A program made the position numbers and the translations under genes. The notes beneath the pieces were generated by a model. It ran no database searches. It was not told where the DNA came from and saw only the letters and a list, made by a program, of their open reading frames with translations. Positions 27,637 to 37,286 of a stretch of DNA of 64,000 nt are shown piece by piece. The stretch covers positions 61,367 to 125,366 of the forward strand of contig NZ_AGQV01000013.1 of NCBI RefSeq assembly GCF_000234355.1. Direction: 5' to 3'. Position 1 is the first letter of the stretch; every line of letters begins with the position of its first letter. Source of the DNA: Gluconobacter morbifer G707. GTDB lineage: Bacteria > Pseudomonadota > Alphaproteobacteria > Acetobacterales > Acetobacteraceae.

Positions 27637-28236
27637 TTATTTTTCTATAAATCTTTTCAGGAAAAGCTCCAGCGCCCGGCCGCGATGGCTTATGGCGTTC
27701 TTGTCGCTTTCCGGCATCTCGGCAAAGGTACGTGTTTCTCCTTCAGGGACGAACATGGGATCATAACCATGCCCCTGCGTGCCGCGTGGGGGCCAGACAA
27801 CCGTTCCGTGGCACTCGCCCTGAACGGTCTGTGTTTCTCCGTCAGGCCACGCCAGACAGAGTGCCGCCACGAAAAATGCCCGGTGATCCGGATTGTCACC
27901 CATCTCCCGGTGAACACGTTCCATCGCCAGTGTCATATCCTTGGATGGACCTCCCCAGCGGGCGGAATAAACGCCCGGCTTTCCATCCAGCGCTGAAACG
28001 CAGAAGCCGGAGTCATCGGCCAGTGCCGGAAGCCCGGATGCTTTTGCTGCAGCGAGAGCCTTGATGGCCGCGTTTCCGGCAAAGCTGTCCTCGGTTTCCT
28101 CGGGTTCGGGGAGATCCAGTTCTCCCGCCGAGAGAACCGTGATGCCGCTTTCGGCCAGCAGGGTGGAAAACTCACGCAGTTTTCCTGCATTGTGGCTTGC
28201 GAGGACGAGTTTGGAATTGGGGGACAGATAACGCAT
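27637..28236 (-). CDS. rdgB: XTP/dITP diphosphatase (RdgB/HAM1)
   Basis: 199 residues. Family landmarks are all present: [14 protein letters not shown] at the start, [34 protein letters not shown] with the acidic pair, [12 protein letters not shown], and [12 protein letters not shown]. It removes non-canonical purine triphosphates from the nucleotide pool. Its ATG overlaps the rph stop by one base (TGATG), so it is co-translated with rph. Confidence 0.94.
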   Translation of the reverse strand: MRYLSPNSKLVLASHNAGKLREFSTLLAESGITVLSAGELDLPEPEETEDSFAGNAAIKALAAAKASGLPALADDSGFCVSALDGKPGVYSARWGGPSKDMTLAMERVHREMGDNPDHRAFFVAALCLAWPDGETQTVQGECHGTVVWPPRGTQGHGYDPMFVPEGETRTFAEMPESDKNAISHRGRALELFLKRFIEK

Positions 28237-28946
28237 CAGAGGGTCTCCAGGGCATGGATCTGGGCTTTGAAGAGATGGGCGGTTCCGGTTTTGGCAAGGC
28301 CCAGCAGTTCAAGGAATTCGCTTTCCGCGAATGGCGCCGTTTCTGCCGTGCCCTGGATTTCCACGATGCCACCCGTGGACGTCAGGACAAAATTCGCGTC
28401 AGCCTGTGCGCTGCTGTCTTCAGTGTAATCAAGGTCGAGAACCGCACCTGCTTCCGTCAGGCCGCAGGACACAGCCGCGACCTGCGCCGTCAGGGCTGAC
28501 GACATGTTTGCGGTTTTCAGGGCAATGGCCAGAGCGATCCATGCGCCGGTGATGGACGCGCAGCGTGTCCCGCCGTCAGCGTTCAGGACATCGCAGTCAA
28601 GGGTGAGGGTACGCTCCCCCAGTTTCTTCAGGTTCACGCAGGCTCGGAGGCTCCGGTCGATCAGGCGCTGGATTTCCTGTGTGCGGCCCGACTGTTTACC
28701 CTTGCTGGCTTCCCGTGCGCCGCGGCTGTGTGTGGCGCGGGGCAACATGCCGTATTCCGCCGTGATCCATCCCTGTCCCTTGTTACGGAGGAAAGCGGGA
28801 ACGCGGTTTTCAAGCGATGCCGTACACAGCACCTCCGTTCCGCCCATGCGGATCAGCGCTGAACCTTCGGCGTGCCGGGCGAAACCAGTTTCGATGGAAA
28901 TGGGCCGAATTTCATCACGGGCGCGGCCGGACGGGCGCTTGGACAT
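28236..28946 (-). CDS. rph: ribonuclease PH
   Basis: 236 residues. The start [16 protein letters not shown], the core [39 protein letters not shown] and the phosphate-binding [19 protein letters not shown] are diagnostic. It trims tRNA 3' ends phosphorolytically. It forms a two-gene operon with rdgB and is divergent from hrcA across 83 bases, the usual alphaproteobacterial order. Confidence 0.95.
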   Translation of the reverse strand: MSKRPSGRARDEIRPISIETGFARHAEGSALIRMGGTEVLCTASLENRVPAFLRNKGQGWITAEYGMLPRATHSRGAREASKGKQSGRTQEIQRLIDRSLRACVNLKKLGERTLTLDCDVLNADGGTRCASITGAWIALAIALKTANMSSALTAQVAAVSCGLTEAGAVLDLDYTEDSSAQADANFVLTSTGGIVEIQGTAETAPFAESEFLELLGLAKTGTAHLFKAQIHALETL

Positions 28947-29029
28947 CAGGGAAAATCCTTTGTTATGGATATGGCGTGCCTCTACCGCGTTTGACGAGAA
29001 GGCATCCAGCCCCGACAGTCAGAAACATC

Positions 29030-30100
29030 ATGATGAGACAAGATCCTCCTTTCTTCCGTCCTTCCAGTGCGCTGCCTCACGGGTTGGGGGAGCGTGAAGC
29101 CTCCATCCTGCGCGAGATTGTCGAGGAATATGTGGAGACAGGTGAGCCGATCGGCAGTCGCACCCTTTCCGAACGGCTTCAGGCTTCCCTTTCGCCTGCC
29201 ACGATCCGGAATGTGATGGCGGATCTTGCCAAGGCAGGGCTGCTGTTCAGTCCACATGTCTCGGCCGGGCGTCTGCCGACCGAAAAAGGGGTCCGCCTGT
29301 TTGTGGATGGCCTGCTCCAGTTCGGAACGCTGGCGGAGGAGGACCGCGCCAGTATAGACCGTCGGCTCGACATCCACGGCCGCTCCTATCAGGACATGCT
29401 GGCTGAGGCCTCCGCCCTGCTGTCGGGACTGTCTTCGGCGGCGGGGCTGGTCCTGGCTCCGAAATCGGACGCGATCCTGCGGCATATCGAGTTCGTGGCA
29501 CTGGGGCCGGGGCGGGTGCTGGTCATTCTGGTCAGTTCTGATGGTCAGGTCGAGAACCGCATCATCGAAACCCCTCCCGGTGTGCCGCCTTCCTCTCTTG
29601 TGGAGGCCGGGAACTACCTGAACGCCCATCTCGGCGACCTGACCCTGACCACCCTGCGTGACCGTATTCGTCAGGAAATGGAAGCCAGCCGCCATGAACT
29701 GGACAGCCTGACGGCCAGTGTGATCGAAAGCGGGCTTGCGACCTGGGACGCCGATGGGGGTACCCTGTTTGTCCGCGGGCAGGGGAAACTTCTGGCGGAT
29801 ATCACGGAGCTTGAGCGCCTGACGACCATCCGGATGCTGTTCGAACAACTGGAAACGCAGGAGACCATGCTCCAGCTTCTGCAACTGGCGGATACGTCTG
29901 AAGGGGTGCGGATCTATATCGGGCGTGAAAGCGGGATGTTCGGGATGTCCGGCGTGTCCATGATCGTGGCTCCGGCCCGCAACGAGGCGCAGAAGATCGT
30001 GGGCGCCATCGGTGTCATCGGCCCGACGCGCCTCAATTACGGACGTATTGTTCCGGTTGTGGATTACACGGCCAAACTGGTCGGGCGCATTCTGGGATAA
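29030..30100 (+). CDS. hrcA: heat-inducible transcription repressor HrcA
   Basis: About 356 residues from ATG 29030 (a second ATG follows at 29033); no strong ribosome binding site is visible. The N-terminal winged helix reads EREASILREIVEEYVETGEPIGSRTLSERL and SPATIRNVMADLAKAGLL. The GAF-like core and the C-terminal IYIGRESGMFGMSGVSMI and GVIGPTRLNYGRIVPVVDYTA are typical. HrcA binds the CIRCE operator (an inverted repeat of TTAGCACTC) at chaperone genes. I find no CIRCE copy in this window, and grpE does not follow; an aldo/keto reductase gene does. Confidence 0.95.
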   Translation: MMRQDPPFFRPSSALPHGLGEREASILREIVEEYVETGEPIGSRTLSERLQASLSPATIRNVMADLAKAGLLFSPHVSAGRLPTEKGVRLFVDGLLQFGTLAEEDRASIDRRLDIHGRSYQDMLAEASALLSGLSSAAGLVLAPKSDAILRHIEFVALGPGRVLVILVSSDGQVENRIIETPPGVPPSSLVEAGNYLNAHLGDLTLTTLRDRIRQEMEASRHELDSLTASVIESGLATWDADGGTLFVRGQGKLLADITELERLTTIRMLFEQLETQETMLQLLQLADTSEGVRIYIGRESGMFGMSGVSMIVAPARNEAQKIVGAIGVIGPTRLNYGRIVPVVDYTAKLVGRILG

Positions 30101-30227
30101 AACCGGGCCGTCCAGCCGGGCGCTGGTACGCGATCGCGGGGTGTGCCGTCAGGCACGGTGGGGAAAGTGGCAACTTTCTGTCATGCGCACCTGTTAAGTC
30201 GTCAGGACATTATGGAGGACATTTCTC

Positions 30228-31112
30228 ATGGCTACTCCTGACGCCAGAAAATCCGGCACCTTTCTGATTGGCGGGGACCTGAAGGTCCATCGTCTCGGTT
30301 TCGGGGCCATGCGCATCACGGGAAAAGGCATCTGGGGCGAACCGGAAAACCGGGCACAGGCTGTGCGCACGCTGGAAAGCCTGCGTGGTTTCGGCATTGA
30401 TTTTGTCGATACGGCGGATTCCTACGGTCCGTTCGTTTCCGAAGATCTGATCCGCGAGGTGCTTTATCCTTACAAGGACATGGTCATCGCCACGAAAGGC
30501 GGCCTGACGCGGCATGGCCCGGATATCTGGAAGCCGGTCGGCAACCCCGATTACCTGCGCCAGTGTGTCCTCATGTCGATGCGTCGTCTCGGGGTGGAGC
30601 GGATCGATCTGTGGCAACTGCACCGCATCGGGCCAGACTGTCCGGCGGAAAAGCAATTCGAAGCCATCGCGAAATTTCGCGAGGAAGGACTGATCCGACA
30701 TGTCGGCCTGTCGGAAGTTACGGTGGATGAAATCCGGAAGGCCAGCCAGTATTTCCCGGTCTCGACCGTGCAAAACCGCTTCAATCTGGTGGACCGCAAA
30801 TCCGAGGACGTTCTCGATTACTGTACGCAGGAGAACATCGGCTTCATCCCCTGGGCGCCACTGGCGGCCGGAGAACTGGCAAAGCCGGGTACATCGCTGG
30901 ATCGGATCGCACATCATCACCGGGCCAGCGCAGGCCAGATTGCGCTGGCATGGCTGCTGAAACGATCGCCCGTCATGCTGCCCATTCCCGGAACGGCAAG
31001 CCCTGAACATCTGGCTGCCAACGTTCATGCCGCGTCCATTCATCTCAATGATGAGGAATGGACCGAACTGGACCGGCAGGGACGCCAGACATGGGAGAAA
31101 TCGGAAGGGTGA
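30228..31112 (+). CDS. aldo/keto reductase
   Basis: 294 residues with a strong ribosome binding site (GGAGG). Landmarks: HRLGFGAMRITG at the start, DFVDTADSYGP with catalytic Asp and Tyr, VIATKGGLTR with the Lys, WQLHRIGP with the His, then PWAPLAAGEL and MLPIPGTASPEHL, the NADPH-binding end. This is the YajO/YdbC-like class of soluble, NADPH-dependent carbonyl reductases. It stands alone between hrcA and the PBP1A gene. Confidence 0.9.
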   Translation: MATPDARKSGTFLIGGDLKVHRLGFGAMRITGKGIWGEPENRAQAVRTLESLRGFGIDFVDTADSYGPFVSEDLIREVLYPYKDMVIATKGGLTRHGPDIWKPVGNPDYLRQCVLMSMRRLGVERIDLWQLHRIGPDCPAEKQFEAIAKFREEGLIRHVGLSEVTVDEIRKASQYFPVSTVQNRFNLVDRKSEDVLDYCTQENIGFIPWAPLAAGELAKPGTSLDRIAHHHRASAGQIALAWLLKRSPVMLPIPGTASPEHLAANVHAASIHLNDEEWTELDRQGRQTWEKSEG

Positions 31113-31214
31113 GAGGGATGCCGGAGAGGGAAGGATGTTCCGCTACCGGCAGTCACAAAATCGCCCCGTTCAGTGGGGGCGACGAAGGGATCGGAACAGT
31201 GCTATGCAGGCCGC

Positions 31215-33860
31215 ATGACGCGCCGTTCCTTTCGATCCCGTAATTCACAGGCTTCTGGCAATCCTTCGCCACGTGGCCCCCGCTTCCGCCGTTTCCGCCA
31301 GTCTCTCGGCATCCTTGCGGGTGTCGGGGTTCTGGGCGTGGCCGGTGTGGGGGCTGCGGGCTGGATCACCTACGGCAAGTTCGCGAGTGATCTGCCCAGT
31401 GTGGACAGTCTGCGGGCTTATCAGCCGCCGACCGTCAGCCGGATCTACGCGTCCGATGATCGCCTGATGGCTGAACTGGCGAATGAGCGGCGCATCTTCG
31501 TGCCCGTCAATGCCATCCCGGAGCGCGTCAAGAACGCCTTCATCGCCACGGAGGATCATAACTTCTACACCCATGGCGGTGTGGATGTCATGGCGATTGC
31601 CCGGGCCGGAATGACGGATGTCTTTGCCCGGCATGGCAAGCGGCCGCTCGGCGCGTCCACCATCACCCAGCAGGTGGCGAAGGTCATGCTGCTGAACAGC
31701 AACGTCCTGACCTTCAACCGGAAGGTCAAGGAAGCGCTGCTTGCCCTGAAAATGGAACGCGTGCTGTCCAAGGACAAGATCCTCGAGATCTATCTGAACG
31801 GCATCTATCTGGGGAACGGGGCTTACGGTGTGGCCGCGGCGGCCCAGACCTATTTCAACAAGCCGCTCGACCAGCTTGATGACGCGGAAGCTGCCTCTCT
31901 CGCGGCTCTTCCAAAATCGCCGACCAACTATAATCCCTTCCTGCATCCACAGGCCGCGATGATGCGCCGGAACACCGTACTGGACCTGATGGCCGAGCAG
32001 GGTGTCATCAGCCGCGAGCAGGCGGAACAGGAAAAGCAGGAACCGCTCGTCCCCCGCCAGAAGCAGCGTTTCGGACCATTGCCGGATTCCGAATGGTTCG
32101 GAGAGGAAGTCCGCCGGCAGCTGATCGCGAAATATGGACAGGACCGAGCCCTGACTGGTGGGCTGGAAGTTCATACCAGCCTCGATCAGTCTCTCCAGAC
32201 AACGGCGACACGCCTTCTGCATGAAGGCCTGATGTCCTATGATCGCACCCATGGCGGCTGGCGCGGTCCTGTCCATCATCTGGCGGACATCCAGGAGAGC
32301 GACTGGGAACCAGACCTTGACCACGTAACGCCCCCGGCGGGCATGCTGCGGGAATGGCGTCTTGGCGTGGTGCTGCCCGGTGGAACGCATGTCGGATGGA
32401 TCGAGGACGGCACATCCCGGACGGCCGCTCTCCCGGCTTCGGACATTGCCTGGGCTCGGCGGATGCATCCCCTGCGGGCCGGAGATGTCATCATGATCGA
32501 GCCGCAGGAAAGCGGCGCCGCGGCCCTGCGTCAGATTCCGCAGGTAGAAGGATCGGTTGTCACGCTCGATGCCCACACCGGTCGCGTGCTGGCGATGGTT
32601 GGCGGCTGGTCCTTTCATGAAAGCCAGTTCAATCGTGCCACACAGGCGCTCCGGCAGCCTGGCTCGTCCTTCAAGCCGTTTGTCTATCTGGCAGCCATGG
32701 AGCAGGGGATCTCTCCATCCGAAAAATTCGATGACGCGCCCATTTCCTACGGGGACTGGCATCCCCGGAATTACGAACACGACAACTGGGGCCCGACAAC
32801 CCTGCATGATGCGCTGCGGGAAAGCCGCAATCTCGTCACCATCCGCGTTGCCGCGCATCTGGGCATGAAGGCCGTGGCCGATACGGCCATCCGCGCCGGG
32901 CTGGTCGAAAACATGCCGCATGTCCTACCCGCGGCCCTGGGGGCGGTGGAAACGACGGTCATGCGGGAGGCCGCTGCCTATGCCACGCTTGCGAATGGCG
33001 GGCATATCGTCGTGCCGTCCCTTGTGGATGATATTCAGGACCGGGCCGGCAATATCCTCTGGCAGGCGCCTGGTTACAAACTGGGAACCCTCATGCAGGC
33101 GCCTCCTGCGCCTCCGGCCGATCCGAATGCCCCAGCGTCTGCACCGACCATTACACCCGCCGCCCCTGCGCCTTCTGCTTCCACCCCTCCGGCTCCGGCG
33201 ACGCCGGCGGAGCCTGTGCCGGGAAGTGTGGAAGTGCCGTCACTGACGGATACACGCCCCACACTGGCCAGTGAGCAAAGCACGTTCCAGATCGTCGACA
33301 TGATGAAGGATGTGATTGCCCGGGGAACCGGACGGATGGCCGGGGTTGGTATTGACCGTCCGATCGCGGGGAAAACCGGGACCAGTCAGGACTTCCATGA
33401 TGCCTGGTTCGCCGGTTTCTCTCCGGATCTTGTTACGGTTGTCTGGGTCGGATTCGACACGCCTCAGACGCTGGGGCGCAATTCCGATGGTGGACGCGTT
33501 GCGGGGCCGATCTGGAACCGGATCATGAAAGTCGCGCTTGCCAGCCGCCCAAAACTGGATTTCCGTGTTCCGGACGGGATCACGCTTGCCTCCTATTCCA
33601 CGGGGCGTATTCAGGCGACGGACGGATTCAAGGCGGATCAGGTTCCGGGTGCGTCGGTCGCGCTGCATGGCTTTGGTGCTGGCACCGAAGCCCTGACAGC
33701 CGCGGATACCGGTGCGGATGCGGTTATTTCGGATTCCGAGAGCGACATGGGCTCGGCTCCATCGACGGAGAGTGGTGCGCCCGCACAGGCTGGACCGAAC
33801 GGGCAGACGCGGAAACAGGCTCCATCCGAGGGTGACATCGGCGTGGGCGGCCTGTACTAG
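31215..33860 (+). CDS. mrcA: penicillin-binding protein 1A (bifunctional transglycosylase/transpeptidase)
   Basis: 881 residues from ATG 31215; the frame opens earlier but with no start signal. An Arg-rich cytoplasmic head and one membrane helix (GVLGVAGVGAAGWITYG) precede the GT51 domain with its catalytic Glu (about 113) in FIATEDHNFYTHGG. The transpeptidase domain has SSFK (Ser484, Lys487), SRN and KTG (Lys720). It polymerises and cross-links peptidoglycan in the periplasm. A Pro/Ala/Ser/Thr-rich stretch of about 55 residues (roughly 633-690) is inserted within the transpeptidase domain between the SRN and KTG motifs, and the C-terminus is another low-complexity tail. prfB follows 34 bases later. 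Confidence 0.93.
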   Translation: MTRRSFRSRNSQASGNPSPRGPRFRRFRQSLGILAGVGVLGVAGVGAAGWITYGKFASDLPSVDSLRAYQPPTVSRIYASDDRLMAELANERRIFVPVNAIPERVKNAFIATEDHNFYTHGGVDVMAIARAGMTDVFARHGKRPLGASTITQQVAKVMLLNSNVLTFNRKVKEALLALKMERVLSKDKILEIYLNGIYLGNGAYGVAAAAQTYFNKPLDQLDDAEAASLAALPKSPTNYNPFLHPQAAMMRRNTVLDLMAEQGVISREQAEQEKQEPLVPRQKQRFGPLPDSEWFGEEVRRQLIAKYGQDRALTGGLEVHTSLDQSLQTTATRLLHEGLMSYDRTHGGWRGPVHHLADIQESDWEPDLDHVTPPAGMLREWRLGVVLPGGTHVGWIEDGTSRTAALPASDIAWARRMHPLRAGDVIMIEPQESGAAALRQIPQVEGSVVTLDAHTGRVLAMVGGWSFHESQFNRATQALRQPGSSFKPFVYLAAMEQGISPSEKFDDAPISYGDWHPRNYEHDNWGPTTLHDALRESRNLVTIRVAAHLGMKAVADTAIRAGLVENMPHVLPAALGAVETTVMREAAAYATLANGGHIVVPSLVDDIQDRAGNILWQAPGYKLGTLMQAPPAPPADPNAPASAPTITPAAPAPSASTPPAPATPAEPVPGSVEVPSLTDTRPTLASEQSTFQIVDMMKDVIARGTGRMAGVGIDRPIAGKTGTSQDFHDAWFAGFSPDLVTVVWVGFDTPQTLGRNSDGGRVAGPIWNRIMKVALASRPKLDFRVPDGITLASYSTGRIQATDGFKADQVPGASVALHGFGAGTEALTAADTGADAVISDSESDMGSAPSTESGAPAQAGPNGQTRKQAPSEGDIGVGGLY

Positions 33861-33894
33861 AGCAGCCCAACCGCCCTTACAGTGGAGGATTATC

Positions 33895-35026
33895 ATGTCG
33901 GCCGAAACCGAGGCCCTTTCCGAGCAGATCAAGCAGTCGGTGGCGCTGCTGAGGAGGCATCTTTAACTGGGATGTCGCTACGACACGCCTCGCGGAACTG
34001 AACCACCGCGCGGAAGACCCAGAACTGTGGAACGACGCTGACGCCGCACAGAAGCTCATGCGCGAGCGCACGATGCTGGCCAATCAGATCGAAGGTGTCG
34101 AACGGATCGAGAATGACGTGCAGGGCACGCTCGAACTGGTCGAACTGGCCGAGATGGAAGGTGATGAAAGCCTCGTCAACGAGGCGATCGGAACGCTCAA
34201 ATCCTTGGCCGAAGAAACCCACAAGCGCGAGATCGAGAGCCTGCTGTCCGGCGAAGCTGACAGCAATGACTGTTACCTTGAGGTCAATGCGGGCGCAGGT
34301 GGCACGGAGGCCCAGGACTGGGCGGAAATGCTTCTGCGCATGTACACCCGCTGGGCCGAGCAGCATGGCTACAAGGTCACGTTCATCGAAAGCAGCGAGG
34401 GCGAACAGGCCGGCATCAAGTCCGCGACAATCCAAGTCTCCGGTCCGAACGCCTATGGCTGGCTCAAGACGGAAGCCGGCGTTCACCGTCTGGTCCGGAT
34501 TTCGCCGTTTGATGCGGCCGCCCGGCGCCAGACGTCCTTCGCCTCCGTCTGGGTCTATCCGGTGGTGGATGATTCGATCGAGGTCGAGGTCAACGATTCG
34601 GACCTGCGTGTGGACACGTTCCGTGCCTCGGGTGCAGGTGGCCAGCACGTTAATAAGACCGATTCGGCCATCCGGATCACCCATATCCCGACCGGTATCG
34701 TCGTAGCCTGTCAGACAGACCGCTCACAGCATCGCAACCGCGCTAAGGCGATGGAAATGCTGCGTGCCCGTCTCTATGAAGCGGAGCTGCAGAAGCGTGA
34801 GGCCGCGGCGGCCCAGACGGAAGCCGCCAAGACGGATATCGGCTGGGGCCATCAGATCCGGTCTTACGTCCTAGCGCCCTACCAGCTCGTGAAGGATCTG
34901 CGGACCGGAGTGGAAAAAGGCAATCCCGATGCGGTGCTTGATGGCGCCCTAGATGATTTCATGTCTGCTTCACTGGCGCAGCGGGTCGGTGCGACTCGTT
35001 CCGAGGCAAGTGCTAGCGCACAATAG
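33895..35026 (+). CDS. prfB: peptide chain release factor 2, with programmed +1 frameshift
   Basis: The start is ATG 33895 with GGAGG upstream. The first 23 codons end at CTT TAA (stop at 33964-33966). A +1 shift at CTT continues as AAC TGG GAT from 33965 to the stop at 35026, giving 376 residues, close to the usual RF2 length. SPF (203-205), the stop-codon reading tripeptide, and GGQ (248-250), the hydrolysis motif, are intact at normal positions. The shift site has AGGAGG three bases before CTT, as in other prfB genes. The unusual point is the in-frame stop, UAA rather than UGA. A terminator follows the gene. Confidence 0.95.
33952..33967 (+). promoter_or_regulatory. prfB +1 programmed frameshift site with UAA stop
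   Basis: Reads AGG AGG CAT CTT TAA C. The internal Shine-Dalgarno AGGAGG, the three-base spacer and the CTT slip codon match the classical site; only the stop differs (UAA for UGA). Confidence 0.93.
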
Positions 35027-35056
35027 GCACAATCTGTATCGTGTAACCCATTGAAA

Positions 35057-35090
35057 ACCGGGGCAGGAAACATCCTGCTCCGGTTTTTTT
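35057..35090 (+). terminator. rho-independent terminator of prfB
   Basis: A 12-bp stem (one G-T pair), ACCGGGGCAGGA / TCCTGCTCCGGT with loop AACA, followed by seven T in total, 30 bases after the prfB stop. Confidence 0.93.
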
Positions 35091-35150
35091 ATGGAGCCAC
35101 AGCAGGATTTCAGCAAAGCCCAGCGAGCATTGGATTCAGAAAATGCCCGA

Positions 35151-35176
35151 AAAAGGGACAGCTTTTTGTCCCTTTT
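35151..35176. other. perfect 10-bp hairpin upstream of the TonB operon
   Basis: AAAAGGGACA-gctttt-TGTCCCTTTT. The stem ends in A4/T4, so it could act as a weak bidirectional terminator, or form a structure in a leader if transcription starts upstream. Confidence 0.5.
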
Positions 35177-35410
35177 AAGGCGTGGGCCGGGAACTTTCTC
35201 GAAAACAAGAAGAATTTCGTTTCGAAGGAAGGAATAATCGGCTTGACACCAAAGGGGTTAAGCTGCCCAATCAGCATATCGGGTATGTTTGTACGGCATA
35301 CGGAAACACGTCTGTGTGACTGCAAAAACCTGCATGAATGAGATCGGGATAGCGCAGCCGGCCCAATGTGGACCAATGCCGGCGTCAGTGAGGGGTGAAA
35401 AAGTTTCGAC

Positions 35411-36079
35411 ATGAAGAGCTACGCCACACAGCAGCGCAAGCCGACGGACTATATTGTCGCGATCGTCGTGGCCGTGCTGGCTATGGGCGCGGTGATCTAT
35501 GCGCTTATGAGCGGTGCTGTGAGCAAGCTGGTCCACGAGAAGCCGCCTATCAAGACGGAAGTGATCAAGGAGCAGCCCAAGCCGCCGCCGCCACCACCGC
35601 CACCGCCGCCACCGCAGATGGAGCAGCCGCCGCCGCCTTATATTCCTCCGCCGAAGATCAGCGTGCCGCCGCCGCCCAAGGCTGTTCAGCGCGTGACGCA
35701 TGTGAAGCCGCCGCATCCGGTGCCGCCAAGCCCGACCCCAGCGCCTGAGCCTGTTCCGGCTCCGCCACAGGGTCCGCCAGCTCCGGCCGTTCCGGATCAC
35801 ACGGCAGGTGCGTCTCCGATCAACGGTGCGCAGCCGGTCTATCCGGAAGAAGCGCAGGAAGAAAACCGCGAAGGTAAGGTTACGGCGTCCTGTGACATTC
35901 TGCCGAACGGACATACGGCGAACTGCTCAATCGTCAGTTCCAGCGGTGGCCACGAATTTGTGGAAAGTGCGCTCGACTTCCTTCGTCGGGCCCGGTACCA
36001 GCCAGCCGTCGTGAACGGCGCACCGGTGACCGAGCACCACCACATCCTGCACGTCGACTTCACCATGGGTGATGAGTGA
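35411..36079 (+). CDS. tonB: energy transducer TonB
   Basis: 222 residues. One N-terminal membrane anchor (YIVAIVVAVLAMGAVIYALMSG), then a long periplasmic Pro-rich rod with an uninterrupted run of 11 Pro followed by more PPPP blocks (about 56-130), then a C-terminal TonB domain (about 135-222) starting at GASPINGAQPVYPEEAQEENREG. Two Cys (SCDIL, NCSIV) are present in the C-terminal domain. It transfers proton-motive energy from ExbB/ExbD to outer-membrane receptors. It is first in the tonB-exbB-exbD-exbD-TPR operon. The 11-Pro run should need EF-P for translation (established for polyproline). Confidence 0.93.
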   Translation: MKSYATQQRKPTDYIVAIVVAVLAMGAVIYALMSGAVSKLVHEKPPIKTEVIKEQPKPPPPPPPPPPPQMEQPPPPYIPPPKISVPPPPKAVQRVTHVKPPHPVPPSPTPAPEPVPAPPQGPPAPAVPDHTAGASPINGAQPVYPEEAQEENREGKVTASCDILPNGHTANCSIVSSSGGHEFVESALDFLRRARYQPAVVNGAPVTEHHHILHVDFTMGDE

Positions 36080-36214
36080 TTGTCCGACTGTAACGCAACC
36101 AGATTGCCTCTCCGGAAAGATCTCCGGGGAAGGCTCAGGAAAGGGCCGGTCTCCATATGGCCGGCACCCCAGAAAGCTCCGGAAACGGGCATCTCTAACG
36201 AGGATATGGAGTTC

Positions 36215-37282
36215 ATGACCAGACTGTTCCGCCTTCCTGCTATTGCCGTTCCGACGAAGGCGCGCGCCGTCCGGGCCAGCGCCTTGGCCCTGACGCTGGC
36301 CTTGACCTCAGGTGCCATTGCACCGGCTGTCGCTTTTGCCCAGGAAGCCCCCCCGGCTGACCAGAGCGCCCCTGCTGCGCCTCCGGCAGATCCGTCTGCT
36401 GCTCCCGCTCCGACGGATGCAGCCCCTGCACCCGCGCCGGATGCTGGTGCTCCTGCACCGGATGCCGGTGCGCCTGCTCCCGCCCCTGCTGACCAGTCGC
36501 CGGCTGCTGCTGCCGCTCCGGGTGAGAGCGCAACCGCCACGCCGGAAGCACCTGCTCCGCAGGGTAACCCGTATGGCCTTGGCGCTCTGTGGGCCAATGG
36601 TGACGCGATCGCCCGTGGCGTTCTCATCATCATGGTCATCATGTCCGCCGGAACCTGGATCATCATGGTCATGAAGTTCCTTGAGCAGGGCCGCGTACTC
36701 GCTGCCGCCAAGGAAGCTTCCCGTGAATTCTGGACCAAGCCGTCCGTTCATGACGGTGCTGCTGCCCTGAAGGCTTCTTCGCCGTTCCGCTACATTGCTG
36801 AAACCGGCATTGTCGCTGCGGAGCATCATGAAGGGTCCATGCGTGACTCCATCGATCTGCATTCTTGGACTGAAATGTCCATCGGTCGTGCGGTCGACAC
36901 CATCAACACCCGTCTCCAGGGTGGTCTGGCCTTCCTCGGTACGGTTGGTTCGACCTCTCCGTTCGTCGGTCTGTTCGGTACGGTGTGGGGTATCTATCAT
37001 GCTCTGACAGCCATCGGCATCGCCGGTCAGGCATCCATCGACAAGGTCGCCGGCCCGGTCGGTGAGTCCCTGATCATGACCGCTATCGGTCTGGCCACCG
37101 CTGTTCCGGCCGTTCTGGGCTACAACCTGCTCGTCCGCCGCAACAAGGGCTGCATGGATCGCGTCCGCAACTTCGCTGCTGACGTCCAGTCCATCCTGAT
37201 CGGTGGTTTCCGTCATGGTGTAGCTCCGGAAGAAGGCACCATGAGCGTCCCGACCACCATCACCACCAGCGAACGGATCTGA
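36215..37282 (+). CDS. exbB: ExbB proton channel subunit (MotA/TolQ/ExbB family) with exported Pro/Ala-rich leader
   Basis: About 355 residues from ATG 36215; ATG 36206 is an alternative. It has a signal-like segment (LALTLALTSGAIAPAVAFAQ), then about 80 residues almost only of Pro/Ala/Asp with the repeated unit APDAGAPAPDAGAPAP, then the ExbB core with three membrane helices (GVLIIMVIMSAGTWIIMVMKFLEQG; LGTVGSTSPFVGLFGTVWGIYHAL; GLATAVPAVLGYNLLVRR). The extended N-terminus is the 'ExbB with signal peptide' form known in some proteobacteria. It is the proton channel of the TonB system. Confidence 0.93.
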   Translation: MTRLFRLPAIAVPTKARAVRASALALTLALTSGAIAPAVAFAQEAPPADQSAPAAPPADPSAAPAPTDAAPAPAPDAGAPAPDAGAPAPAPADQSPAAAAAPGESATATPEAPAPQGNPYGLGALWANGDAIARGVLIIMVIMSAGTWIIMVMKFLEQGRVLAAAKEASREFWTKPSVHDGAAALKASSPFRYIAETGIVAAEHHEGSMRDSIDLHSWTEMSIGRAVDTINTRLQGGLAFLGTVGSTSPFVGLFGTVWGIYHALTAIGIAGQASIDKVAGPVGESLIMTAIGLATAVPAVLGYNLLVRRNKGCMDRVRNFAADVQSILIGGFRHGVAPEEGTMSVPTTITTSERI

Positions 37283-37286
37283 ACCC

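Larger units (their letters stand above)
35027..35410. other. intergenic region between prfB and the TonB operon
   Basis: About 380 bases. It holds the prfB terminator (35057-35090), a second perfect hairpin (35151-35176) and, presumably, the promoter of the tonB operon. A TTGACA-like element is present at 35242-35247. I see no clear Fur-type operator. A minus-strand frame that covers it has Arg/His-rich low complexity and is an antisense shadow of tonB. Confidence 0.55.

Noticed and set aside
28947..29029. CIRCE operator between rph and hrcA
   Set aside because: No TTAGCACTC/GAGTGCTAA-type repeat is present.
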